6,083 nt of DNA, from positions 1 through 6,083 of the forward strand of contig JAEXTI010000238.1 in assembly GCA_023406965.1 (NCBI GenBank). Reading direction: 5' to 3'. Of this stretch, positions 1 through 5,133 are shown in pieces. How positions within the stretch are numbered: the stretch's first letter is position 1; each line of letters begins with the position of its first letter. Under the pieces are notes generated by a model, which was given only the letters and a program-made list of their open reading frames with translations, made no database searches and was not told the origin of the DNA. This DNA comes from Chloroflexota bacterium (GTDB lineage: Bacteria > Chloroflexota > Anaerolineae > Anaerolineales > Anaerolineaceae). Position numbers and translations under genes: made by a program.

Positions 1-460
1 GGTAAACGGACTGGGTCGGGTCTTGGGGGCCAAAGAGGTGCCGGTCGCTCTTAATTCCCAGGAACTCATAAGGCCAGCTCTTGACGAAGAACTTGAGGGG
101 AATGTCAACGCTGGTGTCCAGGGCAAATTCACGGCGCAGAGCAACCGGATCGACGGTGCTGGTCAGGCCATAGACATACCAGCCGGGTTTGCCCTGTGTA
201 TCTTTGAAATGCAGCGCTTGCGGTGGGGCGTATAGGTAATTGGAATTGGTAGCGCTGGGGTCAAAAGGAGATAGATAATCGGCAAAAAGGGCGATCAGGT
301 AGATTATAAGGATGATCACACCACAGATGAGGGCCATTTTGTGCTTGCGAAATTTCCACCACACCAGCTTCCATTGCGGTGCGACGAAAACCTTGGCCTC
401 CACTTCAGGGGCGGATAAAGGTTCGAGGGGTTCTACTAACTGAGGGTCAACACTTGTCAT
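1..460 (-). CDS. OppC/DppC-type ABC importer permease, N-terminal part (partial)
   Basis: This is the second membrane subunit of the importer, cut by the left window edge after 153 codons. The ATG at 460-458 opens a protein beginning MTSVDPQLVEPLEPLSAPEV. It is preceded by AGGGAG nine bases upstream. Residues about 1-40 form a cytoplasmic tail ending in WWKFRKHKMA, the usual basic stretch before the first helix. Residues about 43-61 are TM1 (ALICGVIILIIYLIALFADY), followed by LSPFDP, the family's conserved end of TM1. Residues about 68-153 are an extracytoplasmic loop containing GWYVYGLTSTVDPVALRREF and a distal LGIKSDRHLFG. I recognise this from an OppC subgroup with an enlarged loop. The conserved GTDxxGRD motif and the EAA loop are not reached. 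The gene starts 26 nt after the OppB-type stop, so the two are surely co-transcribed. Family assignment is secure; the substrate is not readable from this part. Confidence 0.9.
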   Translation of the reverse strand, partial: MTSVDPQLVEPLEPLSAPEVEAKVFVAPQWKLVWWKFRKHKMALICGVIILIIYLIALFADYLSPFDPSATNSNYLYAPPQALHFKDTQGKPGWYVYGLTSTVDPVALRREFALDTSVDIPLKFFVKSWPYEFLGIKSDRHLFGPQDPTQSVY

Positions 461-486
461 CGCAGGTCACTCCCTATGCGGCTCGG

Positions 487-1473
487 TCATTGGTAACGGA
501 TGCGCGGATCTAGCAGCGCCAGGAGAATATCGGACACGAAGGTGCCCAGGACGGTGGCGACACTGAGCACCAGGATCATCGACCCTGCCAGGTACATATC
601 CTGAGATTGCAAAGAGCGCAGGAGCAGGGGCCCGGTCGTGGGCAGGTTCATCACCTGTGAGAGGATGATCGAGCCGGAGATGAGGCCCGGCAGGATCCAG
701 CCCAGCGTGCTGACAAAGGGATTGAGGGCCAGGCGCACGGGGTACTTGAGGATGGCTTTCCATTCGGGCAGGCCTTTGGCGCGCGCGGTGATGACATAGG
801 GACGGCGGAGTTCGTCGAGCAGGTTGGCCCGCAGGATGCGGATCAACTCGGCGGTGCCGCTGAGGCCCAGAATTAACGCAGGCAGCCAGAGATGGGCAAG
901 CAAATCCTTGACGCGCGCCCAGCTCCAGGCGGCACTGATGAACTCGTCGGAGAAGAGGCCGCTGGTGGTCTGGCCGAAGTACTTAAATTGAAGGTACATG
1001 AGCACCAGGGCGACCAGGAAGGCCGGTACCGAGACGCCGATGAAGCCGATGAGGGTAAAGATGTAATCGCCGGCGGAGTACTGTTTGACAGCGGAATAGA
1101 TGCCGATGGGGAAGGCGATGATCCAGGTGAGAAGCACGCTCACCAGGGACAGCCACATGGACAGCCAGATGCGGTCCCAGATGAGCGAGGAGACCGGCTC
1201 GCGATGTTCAAACGATAGGCCGTAGTCGCCGCGGAAAATGATGCCGGTGATCCATTTGTAGTATTGGATCAGGACGGGCTGGTCGAGGCCGTAGGCTTCA
1301 CGCAGGTTTGCCAGGGTTTCCTGGCTGACGGTGTCGCCCATGGCTGCCAGATTGGCTGTGTAACTGGTGGCAAAATCGCCGGGGGGAAGCTGGATGATAA
1401 TAAAGGCCACAATCGAGGCCAAAAAGAGCGTGGGGATCATTGCAAGGATGCGGCGGAAGATGTAACTGAGCAC
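487..1473 (-). CDS. OppB/DppB-type ABC importer permease
   Basis: This is a full-length inner-membrane permease of 328 residues that pairs with the OppC-type subunit to form the translocation channel. I place the start at GTG 1473-1471, giving MLSYIFRRILAMIPTL, because AAGGAGGA sits 8 nt upstream. An in-frame ATG 12 codons further out (1509) would add MKASRRTRRNQA and lie over that ribosome binding site. Residues about 9-29 are TM1, followed by LPPGDF, a variant of the family's LxPGDP. Residues 58-63 give LREAYGLD-like family sequence and 82-88 GDYGLSF. Further hydrophobic helices lie at about 104-128 and 138-163, with more after 195. The EAA cytoplasmic loop that docks on the ATPase is at about 226-247 (YVITARAKGLPEWKAILKYP). 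The protein ends in LLALLDPRIRYQ, the classic OppB terminus. Length is normal for the family. It lies 108 nt behind the binding-protein gene and 26 nt before the OppC-type gene. Confidence 0.95.
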   Translation of the reverse strand: MLSYIFRRILAMIPTLFLASIVAFIIIQLPPGDFATSYTANLAAMGDTVSQETLANLREAYGLDQPVLIQYYKWITGIIFRGDYGLSFEHREPVSSLIWDRIWLSMWLSLVSVLLTWIIAFPIGIYSAVKQYSAGDYIFTLIGFIGVSVPAFLVALVLMYLQFKYFGQTTSGLFSDEFISAAWSWARVKDLLAHLWLPALILGLSGTAELIRILRANLLDELRRPYVITARAKGLPEWKAILKYPVRLALNPFVSTLGWILPGLISGSIILSQVMNLPTTGPLLLRSLQSQDMYLAGSMILVLSVATVLGTFVSDILLALLDPRIRYQ

Positions 1474-1481
1474 TGCCTGGT

Positions 1482-1489
1482 TCCTCCTT
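1482..1489 (-). promoter_or_regulatory. Shine-Dalgarno deciding the GTG start of the OppB-type gene
   Basis: On the minus strand the sequence reads AAGGAGGA-ACCAGGCA-GTG. This is an 8-base match to the anti-Shine-Dalgarno sequence at an 8-nt spacing. It moves the start from the upstream in-frame ATG (1509) to GTG 1473, which also puts the typical MLxYIxRRxL beginning at the N-terminus. Confidence 0.85.
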
Positions 1490-1514
1490 GTGCGCCTGGA
1501 TGCCTTCAAGAGGG

Positions 1515-1548
1515 GCCAGAGGCCGGCTTTTTGGGGCCAGCCTCTGGC
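1515..1548 (-). terminator. Strong intergenic stem-loop between binding-protein and permease genes
   Basis: The minus-strand transcript contains GCCAGAGGCTGGC, an 8-nt loop CCCAAAAA, then GCCGGCCTCTGGC. All 13 positions pair, 12 as Watson-Crick pairs and one as a U-G wobble. The hairpin begins 34 nt after the binding-protein stop. The bases that follow (CCCCTCTTGAAGG) contain no U tract, so it does not look like a full intrinsic terminator. The likelier role (inference) is a 3'-end stabiliser or partial attenuator that keeps binding-protein mRNA more abundant than permease mRNA, as is known for intercistronic hairpins such as malE-malF. Confidence 0.7.
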
Positions 1549-1581
1549 AAAAGAGTCGGAATTTAGGGGCCTTTACTTATT

Positions 1582-3624
1582 TTACCTGTAGAAGAAGGCA
1601 AAGGTGTTCACCGGGGCCGGGGTAGGATAGCTCCAGGAGTTGATGATTACATCTGGAACGTTGCCCATGTTGTTCTTGGCGATGCCGTAGCCCTTGGCTG
1701 CCGTGGAAATGCCCAGGCAGGGGAAGTAATCGGCAGACATTTGCAGCAATTCCTTCATCAAGGCGACTTGTTCGTCCCAGGTGGTGGCGCTCTTGACTTC
1801 AGCGTACTTGTCCATCATGGCCTTGACTTCGGCAGGGGGTTCTTCGGCGAGCGGGTCAGATGGGTTAGTGTACCAGGCGGCCCAGGCAACCGCGTAAGCG
1901 GATTCATTGCCGTTGGGGAAGAAATTGCGCGGGTCGAGGATGGGGTTGAAACCGCCCTCACCTCCCCAGATCATGGCGTCGAGATCGTTGTTGTTCTTGC
2001 GCTCATACATCAAGGAGCGATCCTCGGACTTGGCTTCAGCCATGATGCCCACGGCTTTCCAGTACTTGGCGATCATGTTACCGGTATCGACCTGATCGAT
2101 GTTGGCGTTGGCGATCTCGATAACGATGGTGAAGACCTTGCCATCGGGGCGTAGGCGGAAGCCTTCGTCGTTCTTTTCGGGCAGTACCTTATCAAGGTAT
2201 TCGTTGGCCTTGGCTACATCGTATTCGGTGAACTGCTTGGCAAGCTGCTCGTTGTAGAAGACGCTGCTCTTCAGGGCGGCGGGTTGAGAAGCCTCGCCCA
2301 TCGTCACGTAGACGGTGTTGATGATGTCCTGGCGGTTGATGGCGTAGGACAGACCGACGCGGAAATCTTTATTCTGCAGGATTTCGCGCATGACCGGGTC
2401 TTTGTGGGTCAGGTTGAGCATGACCACATTGCTGTTGGAGCCGGCCTGTTCCAGGTCAAAGATGCGGTAGTCGCCTTTTTCCATGTTGTCATAGAGGACG
2501 GCTTTGTTGGCCAGGGTGTTGAAGTGGCGCATCTGGAAGTCGATCTCGCCGTTGGCGGCCTTCAGCAGCATGGAAGGAACATCCTGATAAACGCCATAGA
2601 CAAGCTTATCAATGTAGGGATACTGCTGGCCGTTCTGGTCCACCTTCCAGTAATAGGGGTTGCGTACCAGGGTGACCTGGGTGGCATTCCCGGAGAAGGG
2701 TTCTTCCACCATCCAGGCGAACAGGGTGGGGCGTCCGGCCACGTTGTAGGGGCCCATGCCGCCGCCATCGGCCTGGACGACCTTGGCAACGAACATATCG
2801 GTCCAGGCAGCGTACCCGCCCTCTTCCATCATCGCAGCCAGCTTGTCAGCGGCCAGGTAAGTGGCGTGGTATTGCACAGCGAAGTGCTTGGGAACGTTGG
2901 TCAGCGAGCGAGAATCGGGGGAGGCCAGGTTTTGCAAGAACAAGCCGTTAGGTTTGGCAAAGGTGAACTTGACGGTGTAGTCGTCTATCTTTTCAAACTT
3001 GACCGTTTCGCCGCCCGAGGTGAGCCAGCCGGGAATGGAGCGGGTCAACTCGGGGTTCATGATGACGTCTTCATACCAGAAGAGGAGGTCGTTGGCGGTG
3101 AATTCCACGCCGTCGGACCACTTGACACCCTTGCGCAGCGCGAAGGTGTACTCGGTGGCATCGGCGCTAACTTCCCAGCTTTCGGCCAGGCTGGGGATGA
3201 TGGTGTCCCAGGAGGGGCTCCAGCGGACCAGGGTTTCATAGCCCAGGATGCGATAGAAACTGGGATCGTCGGTGCCGCCGCGCATACCCATGCGCCAGAC
3301 ACCGCCGTACTTGCCGACTTCGGCCGATTCGACCACCAGGGGATTGGCGGGCAGGCGCTCCTCAACGGGAGGCAACTGACCGGCGGCCACTTTTTCGGCC
3401 AGGTCAGGGGCTTCGGTGTATAATGGCGCGGGCGGCTCGGTGGGCTGTTCGACCGCATCCGCGGCGGCAGTAGCCGTGGGCTCTGCCGGCTTGGCGGTGT
3501 TGGTGGGGGCGGGGGGAGAAGTGGGCTCAACCACCGCTGTGGGGGTAGCGGTTGTGCAGGCTCCCAGCGTCAAGGCCAGGAGTACCAACAAGGAAATTAG
3601 TCGATAGCTGAATGGGCGAGACAT
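1582..3624 (-). CDS. Family-5 extracellular solute-binding lipoprotein, probable oligosaccharide type
   Basis: This is the capture component of the ABC importer (SBP_bac_5 family), 680 residues. Residues 1-22 are a lipoprotein signal peptide with a hydrophobic core LLVLLALTL and lipobox LGAC, so Cys23 should be lipidated and anchor the protein outside the membrane. Residues about 24-68 form a Pro/Thr/Ala/Glu-rich flexible tether. The folded part opens at about 94 with NPLVVE and VGKYGGVWR. The family signature lies at about 169-186 (WSDGVEFTANDLLFWYED), preceded by PSLAESWEVSADATEYTFAL. A later family element is GLSYAINRQDIINTV. At 680 residues it is longer than typical peptide binders such as DppA (about 535) and closer to the long family-5 proteins known to bind oligosaccharides in Thermotoga. 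The start is ATG 3624-3622 with GGAGG five bases upstream. It is the first gene of the importer operon and divergent from the LacI-type gene. Family is certain; the ligand is inferred from neighbours. Confidence 0.95.
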   Translation of the reverse strand: MSRPFSYRLISLLVLLALTLGACTTATPTAVVEPTSPPAPTNTAKPAEPTATAAADAVEQPTEPPAPLYTEAPDLAEKVAAGQLPPVEERLPANPLVVESAEVGKYGGVWRMGMRGGTDDPSFYRILGYETLVRWSPSWDTIIPSLAESWEVSADATEYTFALRKGVKWSDGVEFTANDLLFWYEDVIMNPELTRSIPGWLTSGGETVKFEKIDDYTVKFTFAKPNGLFLQNLASPDSRSLTNVPKHFAVQYHATYLAADKLAAMMEEGGYAAWTDMFVAKVVQADGGGMGPYNVAGRPTLFAWMVEEPFSGNATQVTLVRNPYYWKVDQNGQQYPYIDKLVYGVYQDVPSMLLKAANGEIDFQMRHFNTLANKAVLYDNMEKGDYRIFDLEQAGSNSNVVMLNLTHKDPVMREILQNKDFRVGLSYAINRQDIINTVYVTMGEASQPAALKSSVFYNEQLAKQFTEYDVAKANEYLDKVLPEKNDEGFRLRPDGKVFTIVIEIANANIDQVDTGNMIAKYWKAVGIMAEAKSEDRSLMYERKNNNDLDAMIWGGEGGFNPILDPRNFFPNGNESAYAVAWAAWYTNPSDPLAEEPPAEVKAMMDKYAEVKSATTWDEQVALMKELLQMSADYFPCLGISTAAKGYGIAKNNMGNVPDVIINSWSYPTPAPVNTFAFFYR

Positions 3625-3677
3625 GCGTTCCTCCGGAATGTGAAAGGATTTGATTCGTTACTTTAAACGGCTGATAT

Positions 3678-3707
3678 TTAAGTGGGTGACTGCAACAACA
3701 CCTCCTT
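3678..3707 (-). promoter_or_regulatory. Extended Shine-Dalgarno with mini-ORF in the importer leader
   Basis: The minus strand at 3707-3699 reads AAGGAGGTG, a nine-base match to the complement of the 16S rRNA tail and stronger than the ribosome site of the binding protein itself. It is followed by TTG TTG CAG TCA CCC ACT TAA. Translation from the second TTG (3695), 5 nt beyond AGGAGG, would give a five-codon peptide M-Q-S-P-T ending at 3678, 53 nt before the binding-protein ATG. It could be a leader peptide, a ribosome standby site, or chance. No ATG or GTG start is present at the right spacing, which keeps confidence low. Confidence 0.35.
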
Positions 3708-3798
3708 GTAGAAGCTATGAAGGAATTGTAGATACCGTCTAAAGTAAAGATTGTGGAGAAATGTGGATAGATAGATGTGGACAATAAATTACATCATC

Positions 3799-3827
3799 AG
3801 TTTACAGAATTTACAGTAAAAAGTCAA
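3799..3827 (-). promoter_or_regulatory. Predicted sigma70-type promoter of the importer operon
   Basis: On the minus strand the sequence reads TTGACT (3827-3822, 5 of 6 to the -35 consensus), a 17-nt spacer, then TAAACT (3804-3799, 4 of 6 to the -10 consensus). A start near 3792 would give a leader of about 168 nt before the binding-protein ATG. The spacer contains an 11-bp palindrome, so the promoter could be directly blocked by a bound repressor. A second -10-like TACAAT exists in the leader but has no convincing -35. Confidence 0.6.
3810..3820. promoter_or_regulatory. Candidate operator in the importer promoter spacer
   Basis: TTTAC-A-GTAAA is a perfect 11-bp palindrome lying wholly between the -35 and -10 of the importer promoter. 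The left arm also belongs to a tandem repeat: TTTACAG occurs at 3801-3807 and 3810-3816, nine bases apart. The position suits a repressor site, and the adjacent LacI-type gene is the obvious candidate. The sequence lacks the central CG that many LacI-family sites have, so the assignment is inference. Confidence 0.4.
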
Positions 3828-3835
3828 TATACTAC

Positions 3836-3864
3836 TTGTATATTACATGTGTTTCTGCCATAAT
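3836..3864 (+). promoter_or_regulatory. Predicted sigma70-type promoter of the LacI-type gene
   Basis: TTGTAT (3836-3841), a 17-nt spacer and CATAAT (3859-3864, 5 of 6 to the -10 consensus) point towards the repressor gene. The -35 matches only 3 of 6. The -35 boxes of the two divergent promoters are separated by just 8 bp, so one bound regulator could affect both. Transcription would begin near 3871, about 97 nt before the ATG. Confidence 0.5.
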
Positions 3865-3874
3865 ATACATGTAA
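3843..3874. repeat. Inverted repeat TTACATGT / ACATGTAA across the repressor promoter
   Basis: TTACATGT at 3843-3850 and its exact reverse complement ACATGTAA at 3867-3874 are separated by 16 bp, 24 bp start to start. Each arm contains the self-complementary ACATGT, and the two hexamers (3845-3850 and 3867-3872) are 22 bp apart, about two helical turns. The arms bracket the repressor -10 box, one in the promoter spacer and one at the expected transcription start. A smaller symmetric element, TGTA-TAT-TACA at 3837-3847, overlaps the -35. This is a plausible autoregulatory operator pair. Confidence 0.5.
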
Positions 3875-3955
3875 ATAGCGCGGGTTCGGGTTAGGGATCG
3901 AGATACCTCAAAAAAAGACTTATCCGAGCTAACGTGAGATAGCTTGTGTGCTAGA

Positions 3956-3963
3956 AAGAGAGG
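3956..3963 (+). promoter_or_regulatory. Ribosome binding site deciding the LacI-type start
   Basis: AAGAGAGG ends 4 nt before ATG 3968. It supports ATG 3968 over the in-frame TTG at 3944, which has no good Shine-Dalgarno and would add only CARKRGF-type residues not typical of LacI proteins. Confidence 0.6.
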
Positions 3964-3967
3964 TTTC

Positions 3968-4993
3968 ATGGGCGGGGACTCAAACTCTCCAAAAATCGCA
4001 GATGTCGCTCGCATCGCCGGGGTCTCCACGGCGACGGTTTCGCGGGTGATCCATGACAACGGCTTCGTGAGCGAGGATACGCGCTTGCGGGTGGAAAAGG
4101 CGGTCGAGCAACTGGGTTACCAGACGCGCCGCGCGCCGCGCCAGATTGTTTCGGAGAGAATTGTCCTGCTATTGACGGGCGATATCGTCAACCCTTTCTT
4201 TGCCGAGGTCATTCGCGGCGCGCAGGATGAAATCATCTTGCAGAAGTGCGCCATGAACATTATGCAGCTTTCCACCGATCACACAAAAATTGTGCGAGCG
4301 GCTGCCCAACTCCCGGCAACCGGGGTCATTATTACCGGCTCTTACCCTTTTCCGGAGTTGATGGAATGGCGCGAAGAAGCCAGGGTGCCGCTGGTGGTGA
4401 TCAATTACCGGATCAACCAGCCGGGCATCGGCTGTATTCTGGTGGATTTCAAGGACGCTTTCGCTCGCGCCACGCGGCATTTCATCAATCTGGGGCATAC
4501 CCGCATCGGTTATGTGGATGTGACCGGCGGGTCCGAGATTTCGGTCGCTCGTCTCAACGGCCACAAGACCGCCCTGGCAGAAGCGAACATCCCCTTCCGG
4601 CCGGAGCTATATACGGCCATTCCAGCCGACACGCATGTGTATGGCGGCTTCCAGGCTGCCAGCAACCTGCTGGCGCTTCCGGTTGAAGAACGCCCCACGG
4701 CCATTCTGGGGTTCAATGACTTGTTTGCCCTGGGTATCATGCACGCGGTGCGTGCCCACGGGCTGCGCGTGCCGGATGATATATCGGTGATCGGCTGCGA
4801 CGATGTGCCCATGGCGGCTTACGCTTACCCGCCCTTGACCACCGTGAGCCTGCCCAAGTACCGCATTGGCAAGCTGGCGGTCTCGACGCTGCTGCAGATG
4901 TGTAACGAGGCCCCCGACCCGTTGGGCACCTACACGCTGATGGAAAGCCCGCTGATCATCCGCGAGTCGACTGCGCCATGCTCAAAGGGGTAA
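3968..4993 (+). CDS. LacI-family transcriptional repressor
   Basis: This is a 341-residue DNA-binding regulator of sugar metabolism. Residues about 9-32 are the LacI helix-turn-helix (KIADVARIAGVSTATVSRVI), followed by VSEDTRLRVEKAVEQLGYQ to residue 52. Residues 53-61 are the hinge, which is unusual: Pro57 takes the place of the usual Ala in the 'ARxL' segment, and Ile60 replaces the minor-groove Leu. From about 63 the periplasmic-binding-like sensor domain runs to the end, with NPFFAEVIRGA, VVINYRI, HTRIGYVD, GFNDLFALGIMHAV, LRVPDDISVIGCDD and PPLTTV, all standard landmarks for sugar effectors. It is divergent from the importer operon and convergent with the GH95 gene, and most likely represses the importer and itself. 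The start is ATG 3968. The effector cannot be named from sequence alone. Confidence 0.95.
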   Translation: MGGDSNSPKIADVARIAGVSTATVSRVIHDNGFVSEDTRLRVEKAVEQLGYQTRRAPRQIVSERIVLLLTGDIVNPFFAEVIRGAQDEIILQKCAMNIMQLSTDHTKIVRAAAQLPATGVIITGSYPFPELMEWREEARVPLVVINYRINQPGIGCILVDFKDAFARATRHFINLGHTRIGYVDVTGGSEISVARLNGHKTALAEANIPFRPELYTAIPADTHVYGGFQAASNLLALPVEERPTAILGFNDLFALGIMHAVRAHGLRVPDDISVIGCDDVPMAAYAYPPLTTVSLPKYRIGKLAVSTLLQMCNEAPDPLGTYTLMESPLIIRESTAPCSKG

Positions 4994-5002
4994 GCGGGCG
5001 GG

Positions 5003-5037
5003 TCTGATGGATCAGAAGCGGGGTAAGGATACCCCGC
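5003..5037. terminator. Tandem hairpins in the convergent lacI-type / GH95 spacer
   Basis: Two perfect inverted repeats follow the repressor stop: TCTGA-TGGA-TCAGA (5003-5016) and GCGGGGTA-AGGA-TACCCCGC (5018-5037). The second has an 8-bp GC-rich stem and a tetraloop. As the spacer lies between two convergent genes, a bidirectional terminator is expected here. Neither strand shows a T tract directly after the stem, so this is a candidate only. The remaining spacer (5038-5133) has one weak 6-bp pairing, TCTGCC with GGCAGA (5069-5099), and nothing else I can name. Confidence 0.4.
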
Positions 5038-5133
5038 CTACGGTACTAGCTGAGAAAAAGAAGGCGCGTCTGCCGGGTGGGGTTTTGCGTCGGGGCAGAT
5101 TGAAGGGGTGTGGATCGGGTGGAATTGCCCGCG

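Larger units (their letters stand above)
3625..3967. promoter_or_regulatory. Divergent intergenic control region
   Basis: This is a 343-bp AT-rich stretch between the binding-protein start and the LacI-type start, clearly lower in GC than the coding DNA. From left to right it holds the binding-protein ribosome site (GGAGG at 3634-3630, minus), a leader with a second very strong Shine-Dalgarno (3707-3699, minus), the importer promoter (3799-3827, minus), the repressor promoter (3836-3864, plus), symmetric repeats overlapping both promoters, and a leader of about 100 nt for the repressor. The repressor leader has a weak 5-bp inverted repeat, AGCTA at 3927-3931 and TAGCT at 3940-3944. I see no riboswitch fold or small protein gene in it that I could defend. 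Confidence 0.8.

Noticed and set aside
2284..3423. Long plus-strand open frame of 379 codons opposite the binding-protein gene.
   Set aside because: It lies entirely antisense to a confidently identified lipoprotein. The translation is rich in Gly/Val/Asp/His with no domain or motif I recognise, as expected for the mirror of a GC-rich gene, and no ribosome site supports it.
1..3624. A peptide (Dpp/Opp) transporter call by default annotation.
   Set aside because: The family is right, but the long binding protein, enlarged OppC loop, LacI-type regulator and GH95 neighbour make a peptide substrate less likely. I therefore left gene symbols blank.
3527..3784. Minus-strand frame of 85 codons spanning the importer leader and the start of the binding-protein gene in another frame.
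   Set aside because: It starts with TTG without a ribosome site, overlaps the lipoprotein signal sequence region out of frame, and has low-complexity Ser/Thr/His content with no recognisable family.
3901..3967. Possible riboswitch or structured leader for the LacI-type gene.
   Set aside because: Only a 5-bp stem (AGCTA/TAGCT) is visible; there is no conserved riboswitch core or terminator/antiterminator pair.
3832..4059. Minus-strand frame of 75 codons overlapping the start of the LacI-type gene.
   Set aside because: It is antisense to the conserved helix-turn-helix and occupies the divergent promoter region; nothing in its sequence resembles a protein family.
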